From Actinomycetes bacterium (GTDB lineage Bacteria; Actinomycetota; Acidimicrobiia; Acidimicrobiales; RAAP-2), in NCBI GenBank assembly GCA_021802025.1, contig JAKABC010000025.1:1-15479 (forward strand): 15,479 nt of DNA, read 5' to 3'. Within the stretch, counting starts at the first letter, position 1. Each line of letters starts with the position of its first letter. This document shows positions 6,468 through 13,890 of the stretch, in pieces. The notes beneath the pieces are model-generated. The model did not search any database. It saw only the letters and a list, made by a program, of their open reading frames with translations, and was not told where the DNA came from. The position numbers and the translations under genes were made by a program.

Positions 6468-8204
6468 GTGCCGGGGATGGGGCCCAAGGGCATTTCGATT
6501 ACGAACGCCCTCACCGTCGCGGCCTTCCACCACAGCGCCTACCAGGTCGCCCTCTACTGGATCGTGGCCCTGGCCGTGGTGCTCCTCGCCGTGGCGACCC
6601 TCACCGGGCGCGCCGGCACGTTCAACCTCTCATCGGCGGGCCTGGCCGAGCCGCGCGCGCGCACCGTCTTGCGGGTGGGCTTCGGTCTGCTCTGGCTGGT
6701 CGACGGACTCTTGCAGTTCCAGCCCGGGATGCCCCTCGGGCTGGCCAACGACGTGGTCCGTCCGGCGCTCGCCGGCACGCCGGCGTTCTTCCGGCCGGTC
6801 GTCGCCCACGCGATCACCCTGTGGAACCTGCACCCGATCGCCCTGGCCACCGGGGTGGCCTGGCTGCAGGTGGGGATCGCCCTCGCGCTGATCAGCTCGA
6901 ACGGGCGCCTGGGTCGGGTCGCTGGAGCGGCGTCGGCCGGGTGGGCGCTCGGGGTGTTCGCGGTGGGCAACGGGCTCGGGGGCGTCTTCGCCCCGGGCGC
7001 CTCGATCCTCTTCGGCTGGCCCAGCGCCGCCTTCTTCTACATCGTCGCGGGGGTCTGGCTGGCCCTCAGCCCGGATCTCTTCGCCCGACGCTTCTCGGTG
7101 GTGACGACTCGGTTGGTGGCGGTCGTGCTCGTCGTGGGCGCGCTGCTCCAGGTCCTGCCCCGCGCCGGCTTCTGGCGGGGGGGTAACGCCAACGCCCTCA
7201 CCACGATGAGCCGCTCCATGACCGCGATGGCCCAGCCCCACGCCCTCGCCTGGGTGGTGCGCCACGTCGGGGTGATCGCCGGCACGATGGGCGGGGGCTT
7301 CAACGTGGTCGTCCTGCTCTGGCTGCTCACCACGGCCGGTGGACTGTGGTGGGCGACGCGGCGCCCGGTGACCTGGCCCTACGTCACCCTCGCGGTGGGC
7401 GCGGTGTTCTTCTGGGTGAGTGCCGAGGACCTGGCGGTCTTCGGTGGCGTGGGCACCGACGTGAACTCGATGATCCCGATGGCCCTGCTCGCCTGGTGCG
7501 CGCGCCCGGCCCTTTCGGCGCGCGAACCCTTCGCGCGCCGCTGGCCGCGCGAGCTGCGCTCGAACTCGGGCTCGGTCGTGGCCGCCTTCGCCGCGGCGAT
7601 GGTGCTGTTCTCCGCGGTGTCGATGGCCGTGGCGACCTTCTCGCCGGCCGAGCCGACCCTCTTTCTCGCCGCCAACGGCTCGGTCGGCTCAGAGCACGTG
7701 CGTGAGACGCCCTTTACCCTCACCGACCAGCGCGGAGTGCCCTACACGCTCGGTGAGCACCGGGGCCGCTACACGATCCTGGCCTTCCTCGACCCGGTCT
7801 GTTGGGCCGACTGTCCCATCATCGCCAACCAGCTCCAGCGGGTGCGCGCGGCCCTCGGTCCGAGTGCGCCGCTCGACGTCGTGGCCGTGGCGGCCAACCC
7901 CGAGCACCAGTCGCTCAGCGATGTGCGCCACTTCATCGCCATCCACCACCTCGCGACGATGCCCGACTTCTACTTCGTGACCGGCCCCGTCGCCAAGACC
8001 CGCCCGGTGTGGAACGCCTACGGCATCGGGGTCTCGAACGAGAAGGGCGTCGCGATGAGCGTGCACGCCGACTACCTCTACCTCATCGACCCCCACGGCG
8101 ACGTGCGCTGGATCGTCCCGGACGACCCGGGCCAGGGCGGCGCCCAGACGACCTCGACGGTGAGCGAACTGCTCGGACTGCTCGCCCAGATCGGCCTGCG
8201 CTAG
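6468..8204 (+). CDS. Polytopic membrane protein fused to a C-terminal Sco/SenC copper-chaperone domain
   Basis: 578 residues. Residues 20-390 hold roughly eight to ten hydrophobic segments; one (RVGFGLLWLVDGLLQF, 69-84) resembles the first helix of DoxX-type proteins, but the family is not certain. Residues 405-578 are a thioredoxin-fold Sco1 domain: TPFTLTDQRG, then DPVCWADCP with the CxxxC pair C445 and C449, and the third copper ligand H533 in MSVHADYLYLID. Sco proteins deliver copper to the CuA centre of oxidase subunit II outside the membrane, so the last helix (367-390) should anchor this domain there. The GTG at 6468 has GAGGGGAG 4-9 nt upstream; an ATG three codons later is possible. 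It follows nusB by 15 bp and may extend that operon. It ends in a CTAG shared with the convergent gene at 8201. Confidence 0.85.
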   Translation: MPGMGPKGISITNALTVAAFHHSAYQVALYWIVALAVVLLAVATLTGRAGTFNLSSAGLAEPRARTVLRVGFGLLWLVDGLLQFQPGMPLGLANDVVRPALAGTPAFFRPVVAHAITLWNLHPIALATGVAWLQVGIALALISSNGRLGRVAGAASAGWALGVFAVGNGLGGVFAPGASILFGWPSAAFFYIVAGVWLALSPDLFARRFSVVTTRLVAVVLVVGALLQVLPRAGFWRGGNANALTTMSRSMTAMAQPHALAWVVRHVGVIAGTMGGGFNVVVLLWLLTTAGGLWWATRRPVTWPYVTLAVGAVFFWVSAEDLAVFGGVGTDVNSMIPMALLAWCARPALSAREPFARRWPRELRSNSGSVVAAFAAAMVLFSAVSMAVATFSPAEPTLFLAANGSVGSEHVRETPFTLTDQRGVPYTLGEHRGRYTILAFLDPVCWADCPIIANQLQRVRAALGPSAPLDVVAVAANPEHQSLSDVRHFIAIHHLATMPDFYFVTGPVAKTRPVWNAYGIGVSNEKGVAMSVHADYLYLIDPHGDVRWIVPDDPGQGGAQTTSTVSELLGLLAQIGLR

Positions 8205-8506
8205 CGCGAGTCGGTCCCCTCGCCGCGGTGGACGGTGCGCAGGTACTCGTTGTAGGCCGCCCGCGCGGCGTCCTCGGCGGGGTCGGCCGGCGGCGCGACG
8301 GGGGCCGAGCGCTCCTCTCTCAGCATCTTGCGGGCCATGTAGAGCGCGTAGAGCGAGAAGAGGGGCCACTCAAAGACGTAGGCCCACGACAGGCGATTGC
8401 CCGTGAGAGCCCGGTCCAGCTCGAACCCGAAGGCCGTCCAGCAGAGGGCCTCGGCCAGGGCCAGGCCGAAATATACGAGAAGAATGTTCTTATTTTTCGC
8501 GGGCAA
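8201..8506 (-). CDS. Small two-helix membrane protein, function unknown
   Basis: 101 residues with hydrophobic segments at about 8-27 and 41-58, a basic RK after the second, and a charged, Ala/Pro-rich C-terminal tail. The segment LSWAYVFEWPLFSLYALYMARK resembles small actinobacterial membrane proteins I recall only as hypotheticals. The start is TTG at 8506, with AAGGA 3 nt upstream and a TAAATT hexamer 8 nt upstream; the weak codon and short spacing leave the start uncertain. It is divergent from the cupredoxin-oxidase operon across 74 bp and convergent with the Sco fusion, so an oxidase-related role is suggested only by position. Confidence 0.65.
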   Translation of the reverse strand: MPAKNKNILLVYFGLALAEALCWTAFGFELDRALTGNRLSWAYVFEWPLFSLYALYMARKMLREERSAPVAPPADPAEDAARAAYNEYLRTVHRGEGTDSR

Positions 8507-8580
8507 CGGTCCTTAATTTATTCGCCGTCCTGGCTACTCTTCATCGGGAGCCGTGAGCACCCTTCGCTAAGGAGCTTGGT
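8507..8580. promoter_or_regulatory. Divergent AT-rich promoter region of the oxidase operon
   Basis: This 74-bp gap contains the most AT-rich run of the window (8478-8526, extending into the minus gene). Rightward, TTAATT (8513-8518) and TACTCT (8535-8540, preceded by TGG) are 16 bp apart and could be a weak -35/-10 pair. Leftward, TAAATT (8520-8515) lies 8 nt from the TTG start. AAGGAG at 8569-8574 is a good ribosome-binding site 6 nt before the cupredoxin ATG. No operator repeat is obvious. Confidence 0.4.
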
Positions 8581-9267
8581 ATGACGATGAGTGGAAGATT
8601 GGGGACCGTCCTCGGACTCTTCGTGGTCGCCGTCGGGCTGATCATCTGGGTCCTGATGGGACTGCTGACCCCCGGGACCCCCGAGGGGGTCGTGAACTTC
8701 GTCGGGAGTTCCGCCGCGGGCCAGCCCGTGAACATGACGATCCAGACGGTCGGGTCTATCGGGTTCGGAGACCACCCGACCTGGGTCTCTTACCTGGTGA
8801 AGACGCCCCAGGGCAAGTGGATCCACGACACCACCTGGCAGCTGCCCGCCAACACCCAGGTCAACGTGACGGTCCTGCAGTACGACTCGGGCAGCCCGTT
8901 GCGCAACCAGCAGTGGGGCCAGGTCACGGGAACCACGGGCGACGTCGCGAGCCTGAACGGGAAGTCCTACAGCTTCTACAACTCCTACGCCGGGACCGGG
9001 GTCGGCCACACCTTCACCGTCCCCTCGCTCGGGCTCAGCGTCCCGCTGGTCGGGGTGAACGGCAACCTCTCGCTGTGCGGGGTGGCCCCGTGCTCGCTCA
9101 AGCAGCCGCACAACACGATCACCTTCAGCTTCAAGACGCCGGCCAAGTCGGGTGAGTACCACTGGCAGTGCTTCGTGCCCTGCGGGCTGGGCTACCTCTA
9201 CGGCAACGGCGGTCCGATGTCGACCCAGGGCTACATGGGCGGCTTCTTGGACGTAGTCCAGCAGTAA
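8581..9267 (+). CDS. Membrane-anchored cupredoxin with a CuA-like Cx3C motif
   Basis: 228 residues. One hydrophobic segment (9-29) should act as an N-terminal anchor, leaving a beta-rich domain outside the membrane. H143 in GHTFTVPSLGL fits the N-terminal copper histidine of cupredoxins. Near the C-terminus, SGEYHWQCFVPCG places C197 and C201 in the Cx3C spacing of CuA sites, but the CuA histidine that normally follows is missing; instead a glycine-rich GNGGPM (M213) and GYMGG (M219) segment follows. C166 and C171 could form a disulfide. Known subunit II proteins of ba3 type also have one helix and a short domain, so this may be a subunit-II relative, a blue or red copper electron carrier, or an oxidase subunit. 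It opens the coxBAC operon, with a strong AAGGAG site. Confidence is high for the fold and low for the exact role. Confidence 0.75.
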   Translation: MTMSGRLGTVLGLFVVAVGLIIWVLMGLLTPGTPEGVVNFVGSSAAGQPVNMTIQTVGSIGFGDHPTWVSYLVKTPQGKWIHDTTWQLPANTQVNVTVLQYDSGSPLRNQQWGQVTGTTGDVASLNGKSYSFYNSYAGTGVGHTFTVPSLGLSVPLVGVNGNLSLCGVAPCSLKQPHNTITFSFKTPAKSGEYHWQCFVPCGLGYLYGNGGPMSTQGYMGGFLDVVQQ

Positions 9268-9297
9268 CCGGTAACGAGCGACGACGGAGAGATCCCA

Positions 9298-10266
9298 ATG
9301 AACAACGGAAGTGAGATGCGCCGCATCGTGACCGCCTGGGTCATCGTGTCGGTGATCGGTGACCTGCTGTGGTGGTTCCTGGTCGGCCCCCACGTCCCCC
9401 CGGGGAACATGACGACCTCGGCCCACTGGAACCAGTTCGACTTCAACATCCTGGCCATCACGGCACTGCCGGTCGTGTTCATGGTGTGGATCTGGCTGGG
9501 CTACGCGGTCGTGAAGTGGCGCGACAAGCCCGGCGTGCCCGAGCCGCTAGGGGGCGAGGCCGCCAAGGCCAGCCGCGGCGTGCAGGTCGGCTGGATCACG
9601 ATCACCTCGACCGTGGTCATCGCGGCCGCGATCTACGGCACGGTGGCCCTCATCGGCGACCACGGCTCGGGCGGCGGCGAGGGACCGAACCCGGTGTGGG
9701 CGCCCCCCGGCGCAATCGCGGCCAACACCGCGGCCCTGGCGGGCAAGGCCACGTGGTCGCCCACGGGCAACCAGCCGCTCGTCGTCCAGGTGATCGCCCA
9801 GCAGTGGAAGTTCACCTACCGCTACCCGGCCTTCGGCGGCATGGAGACGGACCGGCTCGTCCTGCCGGTTAAGACGGTGGTCGTCTTTGACGTGACGTCG
9901 CTCGACGTCATCCACGACTTCTGGGCCTACCAGTTGAGCGTCAAGGCCGACGCCAACCCCGGGGTCAACAACGTGGCCTTCGCCAACACCCAGCAGACCG
10001 GTCAGTTCATGGTGCGTTGCGACGAGCTCTGCGGCATCTGGCACGGGGCGATGTACAACAGCGGCCGGGTCCTCTCCAAGACGGCCTTCATGGCCTGGGC
10101 CACCAAGACCGAGGCGCAGAACGCGCAGAACACGGCGTTCCTGCCGCCCTTCGCGTGGACCTACACCCCCGACGCCAACGGCGCCTCCGGTGGCCTCTAC
10201 CCCGACGGCAACGTCACCCCCTACAGCCCGTACGACGTGTACGGCGCGAAGCAGCCGGCGTCGTGA
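9298..10266 (+). CDS. coxB: Haem-copper oxidase subunit II with complete CuA site
   Basis: 322 residues. Hydrophobic segments at about 10-29, 50-72 and 97-118 give three membrane passes, or two plus an uncleaved signal. The CuA domain follows: VIAQQWKFTYRYP (165-177), DVIHDFWAYQL with H206, and CDELCGIWHGAM with C241, E243, C245, H249 and M252, which is every CuA ligand. This subunit takes electrons from the donor and passes them to haem a in subunit I. A tail of about 45 residues rich in Tyr, Pro and Asn (280-322) follows the CuA domain. The ATG at 9298 has GGAGA 7 nt upstream. It lies 30 bp after the cupredoxin gene and 58 bp before coxA. Confidence 0.95.
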   Translation: MNNGSEMRRIVTAWVIVSVIGDLLWWFLVGPHVPPGNMTTSAHWNQFDFNILAITALPVVFMVWIWLGYAVVKWRDKPGVPEPLGGEAAKASRGVQVGWITITSTVVIAAAIYGTVALIGDHGSGGGEGPNPVWAPPGAIAANTAALAGKATWSPTGNQPLVVQVIAQQWKFTYRYPAFGGMETDRLVLPVKTVVVFDVTSLDVIHDFWAYQLSVKADANPGVNNVAFANTQQTGQFMVRCDELCGIWHGAMYNSGRVLSKTAFMAWATKTEAQNAQNTAFLPPFAWTYTPDANGASGGLYPDGNVTPYSPYDVYGAKQPAS

Positions 10267-10289
10267 GCCGGGTCCGTGAAGTTCCCCCA

Positions 10290-10328
10290 ATGCGTGATCA
10301 CTGTCAAGAAATGGAGATGGTGCGATGA
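10290..10328 (+). other. Possible 12-codon upstream ORF overlapping the coxA start
   Basis: In the coxB-coxA gap an ATG at 10290 opens a frame encoding MRDHCQEMEMVR, whose TGA overlaps the coxA ATG as ATGA (10325-10328). It has no clear ribosome-binding site, and its 3' part contains the GGAG (10313-10316) used by coxA. An 8-bp palindrome GTGATCAC lies at 10294-10301. It may be chance, or a short coupling ORF. Confidence 0.2.
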
Positions 10329-12289
10329 CAATTAGCGCCGAGCGACCCACCGAGGCGACGGCCGGCACGGCGACTCCCGCGGGACCTCGAAAGGGATCCT
10401 CCTGGACGAACCGGCCCGGCTGGATGAGCCAACACCTCGGCACGGCCATCGTGCTGGGCTTCCTGGGCTACCTCTTTGGCCACTGGTGGGGCAACTACAT
10501 GGCGAGCAGCTACACCTACATCGCCAACAACGGTCAGAACGGAGTCGCCGACTTCCTCGGCCTGCTCTGCATGGTCATCGGCTGGCTACTCGGGATCGGG
10601 GCCTTGAACTACCCGATCTTGAAGCTCTTCGGCCGCGAGCCGGGCGAGGAGGCCCCGGCGCCGGGGCTGAGCCGCTACTTCCGCTACACCCTCGACCACA
10701 AGGTCGTGGGCATGCAGTACGTGGTGGGGGTGCTGCTCTTCCTCTTCACCGGTGGACTGCTCGCCATGGCGATCCGCACCGAGCTGCTCAACCCAACGGT
10801 GCACATCTTCAACCCGGGGACCTACATCGAGATCGTCTCGGAGCACGGGACGATCATGATGATGATGGCCACCTCGATCGTGGTGGGCCCCCTCGGTAAC
10901 TACCTGGTCCCGCTCATGATCGGCTCGCGCCGGATGGCCTTCCCGCGGATCGAGGCCTTCAGCTTCTGGATCTTCAGCGCGGGCTACCTGGTCATCTTCT
11001 CCGCCCTCTTCTACGGCGGCTTCCCGACGGGCTGGACGGGCTACGCCCCGCTGCAGAACCAGGCCGGACCGGGGATGATCTCCTACCTCTTCGGCTTCGC
11101 CGTGATCGGCATCGGCATGATGTCGGCGGGGTTCAACATCCTGGTGACCATCGTGAACTACCGGGCGCCGGGGATGACCTGGAGCCGGGTGCCGATGTTC
11201 GTCTGGTCGATCCTCGCGACGGCGTCCCTGCTCACCCTGGCGACGCCGGTGCTCTTCACCGCGGGCCTCTTCGGGCTCCTCGACCACCTGGTGCTGACCT
11301 CGTTCTACGTGAACGAGCACGGGGGGAGCTCCTACCTGTGGGAGAACCTCTTCTGGTTCTTCGGCCACCCCGAGGTGTACATCATGGCCCTACCGGGCTT
11401 TGGCATCGTGGCCGAGATCGTGCCGGTCTTCACCCGAAAGCCGCTCTTCGCCTACAAGGTGGCGGCCGCGGGAATGATGGGCGTGGCGCTGCTGTCGTTC
11501 TTCGTCTGGCAGCACCACCTCTTCCAGAGCGGCATCAACCCGGACATGCGGCCGCTGTTCATGCTGACGACCGAGTTGATCTCGATTCCGACGGGGTTCA
11601 TCTACCTGGTGGGCATGGGATCGCTCTACCGGGGCAAGATGCGCCTCGAGGTGCCGATGCTCTTTTGCCTGGCCCTCTACTTTAACTTCCTCATCGGTGG
11701 CATCACGGGCGTGTTCCTGTCGGACGTGCCGGTGAACGTGACGGTGCACGGCAGCTTCTTCGTGCTCTCGCACTTCCACTACACGATCATGGGTGGCCTC
11801 GTGTTCGCCTTCATGGCGGGCCTCTACTACTGGCTACCCAAGATGACCGGGCGGATGATGAACAAGAAGTTGGGCCTCTGGCACTTCTGGACGATGTTCG
11901 TCTTCTTCAACCTGACCTTCTTCCCGATGTTCATCATCGGGATCCTCGGCCAGCCCCGCCGCGTCTTCGAGTACGCGCACAACCTGCAGGGGCTCAACGA
12001 CTTCTCGTCGATCAGCGCCTTCTGCCTGGGGGCGTCGTTCCTGCTCTTCTTCTGGAACCTGATGTACTCGATGATCATCAACCCGAAGAAGGCCCCGGCG
12101 AACCCGTGGGAGTCGCTCGGTCTCGAGTGGCAGACCGCGAACCCGGTCCCGCTGTACAACTTCGAGCGGATCCCGGTGATCGTCACGGAGCCCTACCGCT
12201 ACAGCGAGCCCGGGGCTCCGGCCTACGCCGACTTCGGCGGGGGCTCGGCGGCGGGCGCGAGCACCATCGGCAGTTCGGTCCAAGAGTAA
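10325..12289 (+). CDS. coxA: Haem-copper oxidase subunit I, divergent, with two extra N-terminal helices
   Basis: 654 residues, longer than the usual 530-560. Two helices (about 38-58 and 75-98) precede the canonical first helix, which starts at TLDHKVVGMQY (122-132). The haem and copper ligands are all present: H174 (EHGTIM) for the low-spin haem, H348 and Y352 in GHPEVY with E350, H397-H398 in WQHHLF for CuB, and H483 and H485 in SHFHYT for the two haems. The usual D-channel motif GAPDMAFPRLNN reads GSRRMAFPRIEA (200-211), so the aspartate is arginine (R203) and the first asparagine is glutamate (E210). The K-channel PTGIK/VK motif reads PTGFI (422-426), so the lysine is lost while the threonine stays. 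The C-terminus has a soluble tail of about 70 residues. The ATG at 10325 has GGAG 8 nt upstream. Confidence 0.95.
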   Translation: MTISAERPTEATAGTATPAGPRKGSSWTNRPGWMSQHLGTAIVLGFLGYLFGHWWGNYMASSYTYIANNGQNGVADFLGLLCMVIGWLLGIGALNYPILKLFGREPGEEAPAPGLSRYFRYTLDHKVVGMQYVVGVLLFLFTGGLLAMAIRTELLNPTVHIFNPGTYIEIVSEHGTIMMMMATSIVVGPLGNYLVPLMIGSRRMAFPRIEAFSFWIFSAGYLVIFSALFYGGFPTGWTGYAPLQNQAGPGMISYLFGFAVIGIGMMSAGFNILVTIVNYRAPGMTWSRVPMFVWSILATASLLTLATPVLFTAGLFGLLDHLVLTSFYVNEHGGSSYLWENLFWFFGHPEVYIMALPGFGIVAEIVPVFTRKPLFAYKVAAAGMMGVALLSFFVWQHHLFQSGINPDMRPLFMLTTELISIPTGFIYLVGMGSLYRGKMRLEVPMLFCLALYFNFLIGGITGVFLSDVPVNVTVHGSFFVLSHFHYTIMGGLVFAFMAGLYYWLPKMTGRMMNKKLGLWHFWTMFVFFNLTFFPMFIIGILGQPRRVFEYAHNLQGLNDFSSISAFCLGASFLLFFWNLMYSMIINPKKAPANPWESLGLEWQTANPVPLYNFERIPVIVTEPYRYSEPGAPAYADFGGGSAAGASTIGSSVQE

Positions 12290-12304
12290 GTGGAGAGCAC
12301 GGAC

Positions 12305-12964
12305 ATGACAGACACCTACAAGGACTCGCTCACGGCGCCGAACGAGACGCCCGAGGAGCGTGAGTACGAGTTTCGTGCCCACATCGGGGCTATTTGGACG
12401 GGGGGCCGACTGGCAATCGGCATGGCGACGTTCCTCTACGCGTCGGAGGCGTTCGCGTACTTCTACCTGAGGACGAGCAACAACTCGAACCTGTGGCGGT
12501 TGCCCGGCCAGCTGGCCCCGCTGTACTACGGCTGGACGGTTCTGATCTGCCTGCTGTTGATGGCGGGACTCGCGAACTACGGCCACCGGAGGCTGAAGAA
12601 GGGTTACACCAACGACTTCCTGGTGGCGGGTTGGACGGGCGTCGCGGCGGGACTCATCGCGCTGTTCTTCCAGATCTGGGAGCTCGTGGTCTTGCCGTTC
12701 TACCCCGGCTCGAGCGGCTACGCCTCGACGTTCATCGGCTTCGTGGTCATGAACATCATGACGATCGTCTTCGCCACGTACTGGATGGAGACGACCACCA
12801 CGCGGGCGATGCGCCTGCGCAAGGAACTCGGGGGGACCAACCCCGAGCTCTCGTCGGCCTACCCGGCGCGGTCGTTCCGGGCGAACGTGGCCTCGATGTC
12901 GTACTACATGGGATTCGTCGCCATCGTGAGCATCATGTTCTTCCTGATGTTCTACGTGGCCTAA
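12305..12964 (+). CDS. coxC: Haem-copper oxidase subunit III
   Basis: 219 residues with five hydrophobic segments (about 34-54, 74-92, 105-131, 140-160, 199-217), the short five-helix form of subunit III. The helix with QIWELVVLPF carries E126 at the place of the conserved glutamate. The usual GFHG.HV histidines are replaced in STFIGFVVMNIM. This subunit stabilises the oxidase and supports proton uptake in typical enzymes. An in-frame GTG directly after the coxA stop (12290) would add five residues, but GGAG at 12292-12295 lies 9 nt before the ATG at 12305, so I chose that ATG. The N-terminal 25 residues are acidic. The 37-codon gene follows 29 bp downstream. Confidence 0.9.
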   Translation: MTDTYKDSLTAPNETPEEREYEFRAHIGAIWTGGRLAIGMATFLYASEAFAYFYLRTSNNSNLWRLPGQLAPLYYGWTVLICLLLMAGLANYGHRRLKKGYTNDFLVAGWTGVAAGLIALFFQIWELVVLPFYPGSSGYASTFIGFVVMNIMTIVFATYWMETTTTRAMRLRKELGGTNPELSSAYPARSFRANVASMSYYMGFVAIVSIMFFLMFYVA

Positions 12965-12993
12965 GGGTTCCGACGAGCTAAGGAGTGTTGGCT

Positions 12994-13107
12994 GTGGATC
13001 AGTACATCGGCCCTGAGGTTCAGACGATGGTCGTGCTCCTCGGGGTTCTCTTCGGGGTGTGCATCTGGGGTTACTTCCAGTCCCACCACCACAACACCGA
13101 GAACTAG
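12994..13107 (+). CDS. 37-residue single-helix membrane protein, candidate small oxidase subunit
   Basis: A GTG start at 12994 with AAGGAG at 12980-12985, 8 nt upstream, opens a 37-codon frame ending at TAG 13105-13107. One hydrophobic helix (about 12-28, TMVVLLGVLFGVCIWGYF) follows an acidic N-terminus and ends in SHHHNTEN. The strong ribosome-binding site, the ordered charge pattern and the position right after coxC argue that it is real. Other oxidase operons carry small one- or two-helix subunits (CoxD/subunit IV) at this place, so a structural or assembly role is likely, but the sequence is too short for a family call. The HHH run and C24 could bind metal, which is speculation. Confidence 0.7.
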   Translation: MDQYIGPEVQTMVVLLGVLFGVCIWGYFQSHHHNTEN

Positions 13108-13122
13108 TCGTCAGCGGGCGCG

Positions 13123-13890
13123 ATGGCGTCTCGGGAGAGGCTCGTCCGTGACGCCGCGTTGGTGGCGGGGGCGGTGCTGTGGATCGCCTTTAACCTGCCG
13201 CCCCTCGACGGATGGGCCGGTCGCTTCGAGTACGTGAACTCCTTACAGTTTGGGGTGTTCGCCTACTGGGCGCCGGCCCTCCTCGTCGTCGGGGCACCCT
13301 GGCGCATGACCCGGGCCGGGCGGGCGTTCCTCGAGGGCGATCGGAGCTCGACCTGGTTCAGCCGATGGTGGGCGCGACGCGAGTCCGACCGCCGCGAACG
13401 CCGGGCGGTGGTGGTGACCGTCGTGTTCGTCGTCCTCGAGATCTTCTGGCGGATCACCCCGGTGGTCGATGACGTCTCGGCGTACCCCTGGGGACGACTG
13501 CTCGAGGGACTGTCCTTCCTCCTCGCCGGCGGGGCCCTCTTCCTCTCGCTGGTGGAGTCGCCGCCCCACGCGGCGGGGACCAAGAAGGTGGTACGGATCT
13601 TCATGGCCGCGGTGGCCATGTGGGCGATCTGGATCATCGGCTACATGGACGGCATGACCGGGGCGGGCTGGTACCACGTCTTTCACCACGTGGCCGGGCG
13701 GGGCGTGTCGGTCATCGCGGACAAGGAGTTGAGCACCGGGGTGCTCTGGGTGACCTCGGCCGTCACGTTCATCCCGATCGTCTTTTGGAACCTGATCCAC
13801 TGGCTCCAGGCGGAGTCGACGCCCGACGAGGAGATGTACGACCTTATGCGCGAGGACCGGACGAGGGGCTTCTTCGGCCCGCCCCGCTGA
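13123..13890 (+). CDS. ctaG: CtaG-type (caa3_CtaG) oxidase assembly protein
   Basis: 255 residues with about six hydrophobic segments (9-24, 42-58, 96-113, 126-144, 157-174, 205-228). The features that fit the caa3_CtaG family are the early LPPLDGW, YWAPALLVVGAPWR (48-61), and VIADKELSTGVLWVTSAVTFIPIVF near the C-terminus, which matches the D..L.G..MW pattern of the family. The residue pairs H185, H188 and H189 lie in WYHVFHH. CtaG proteins support copper insertion into the CuB site of subunit I, and the position after the oxidase genes agrees. The ATG at 13123 lies 15 bp after the small ORF with no clear ribosome-binding site. The stop TGA abuts the stop of the convergent gene to form TGATCA. 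Confidence 0.8.
   Translation: MASRERLVRDAALVAGAVLWIAFNLPPLDGWAGRFEYVNSLQFGVFAYWAPALLVVGAPWRMTRAGRAFLEGDRSSTWFSRWWARRESDRRERRAVVVTVVFVVLEIFWRITPVVDDVSAYPWGRLLEGLSFLLAGGALFLSLVESPPHAAGTKKVVRIFMAAVAMWAIWIIGYMDGMTGAGWYHVFHHVAGRGVSVIADKELSTGVLWVTSAVTFIPIVFWNLIHWLQAESTPDEEMYDLMREDRTRGFFGPPR

Noticed and set aside
2601..13240. Rare TTA leucine codons (in aroC near 2602 and 2988 and in ctaG near 13242) as a bldA-like switch
   Set aside because: Only a few scattered cases, in housekeeping as well as oxidase genes, and the organism does not look like a Streptomyces; no pattern to support regulation.
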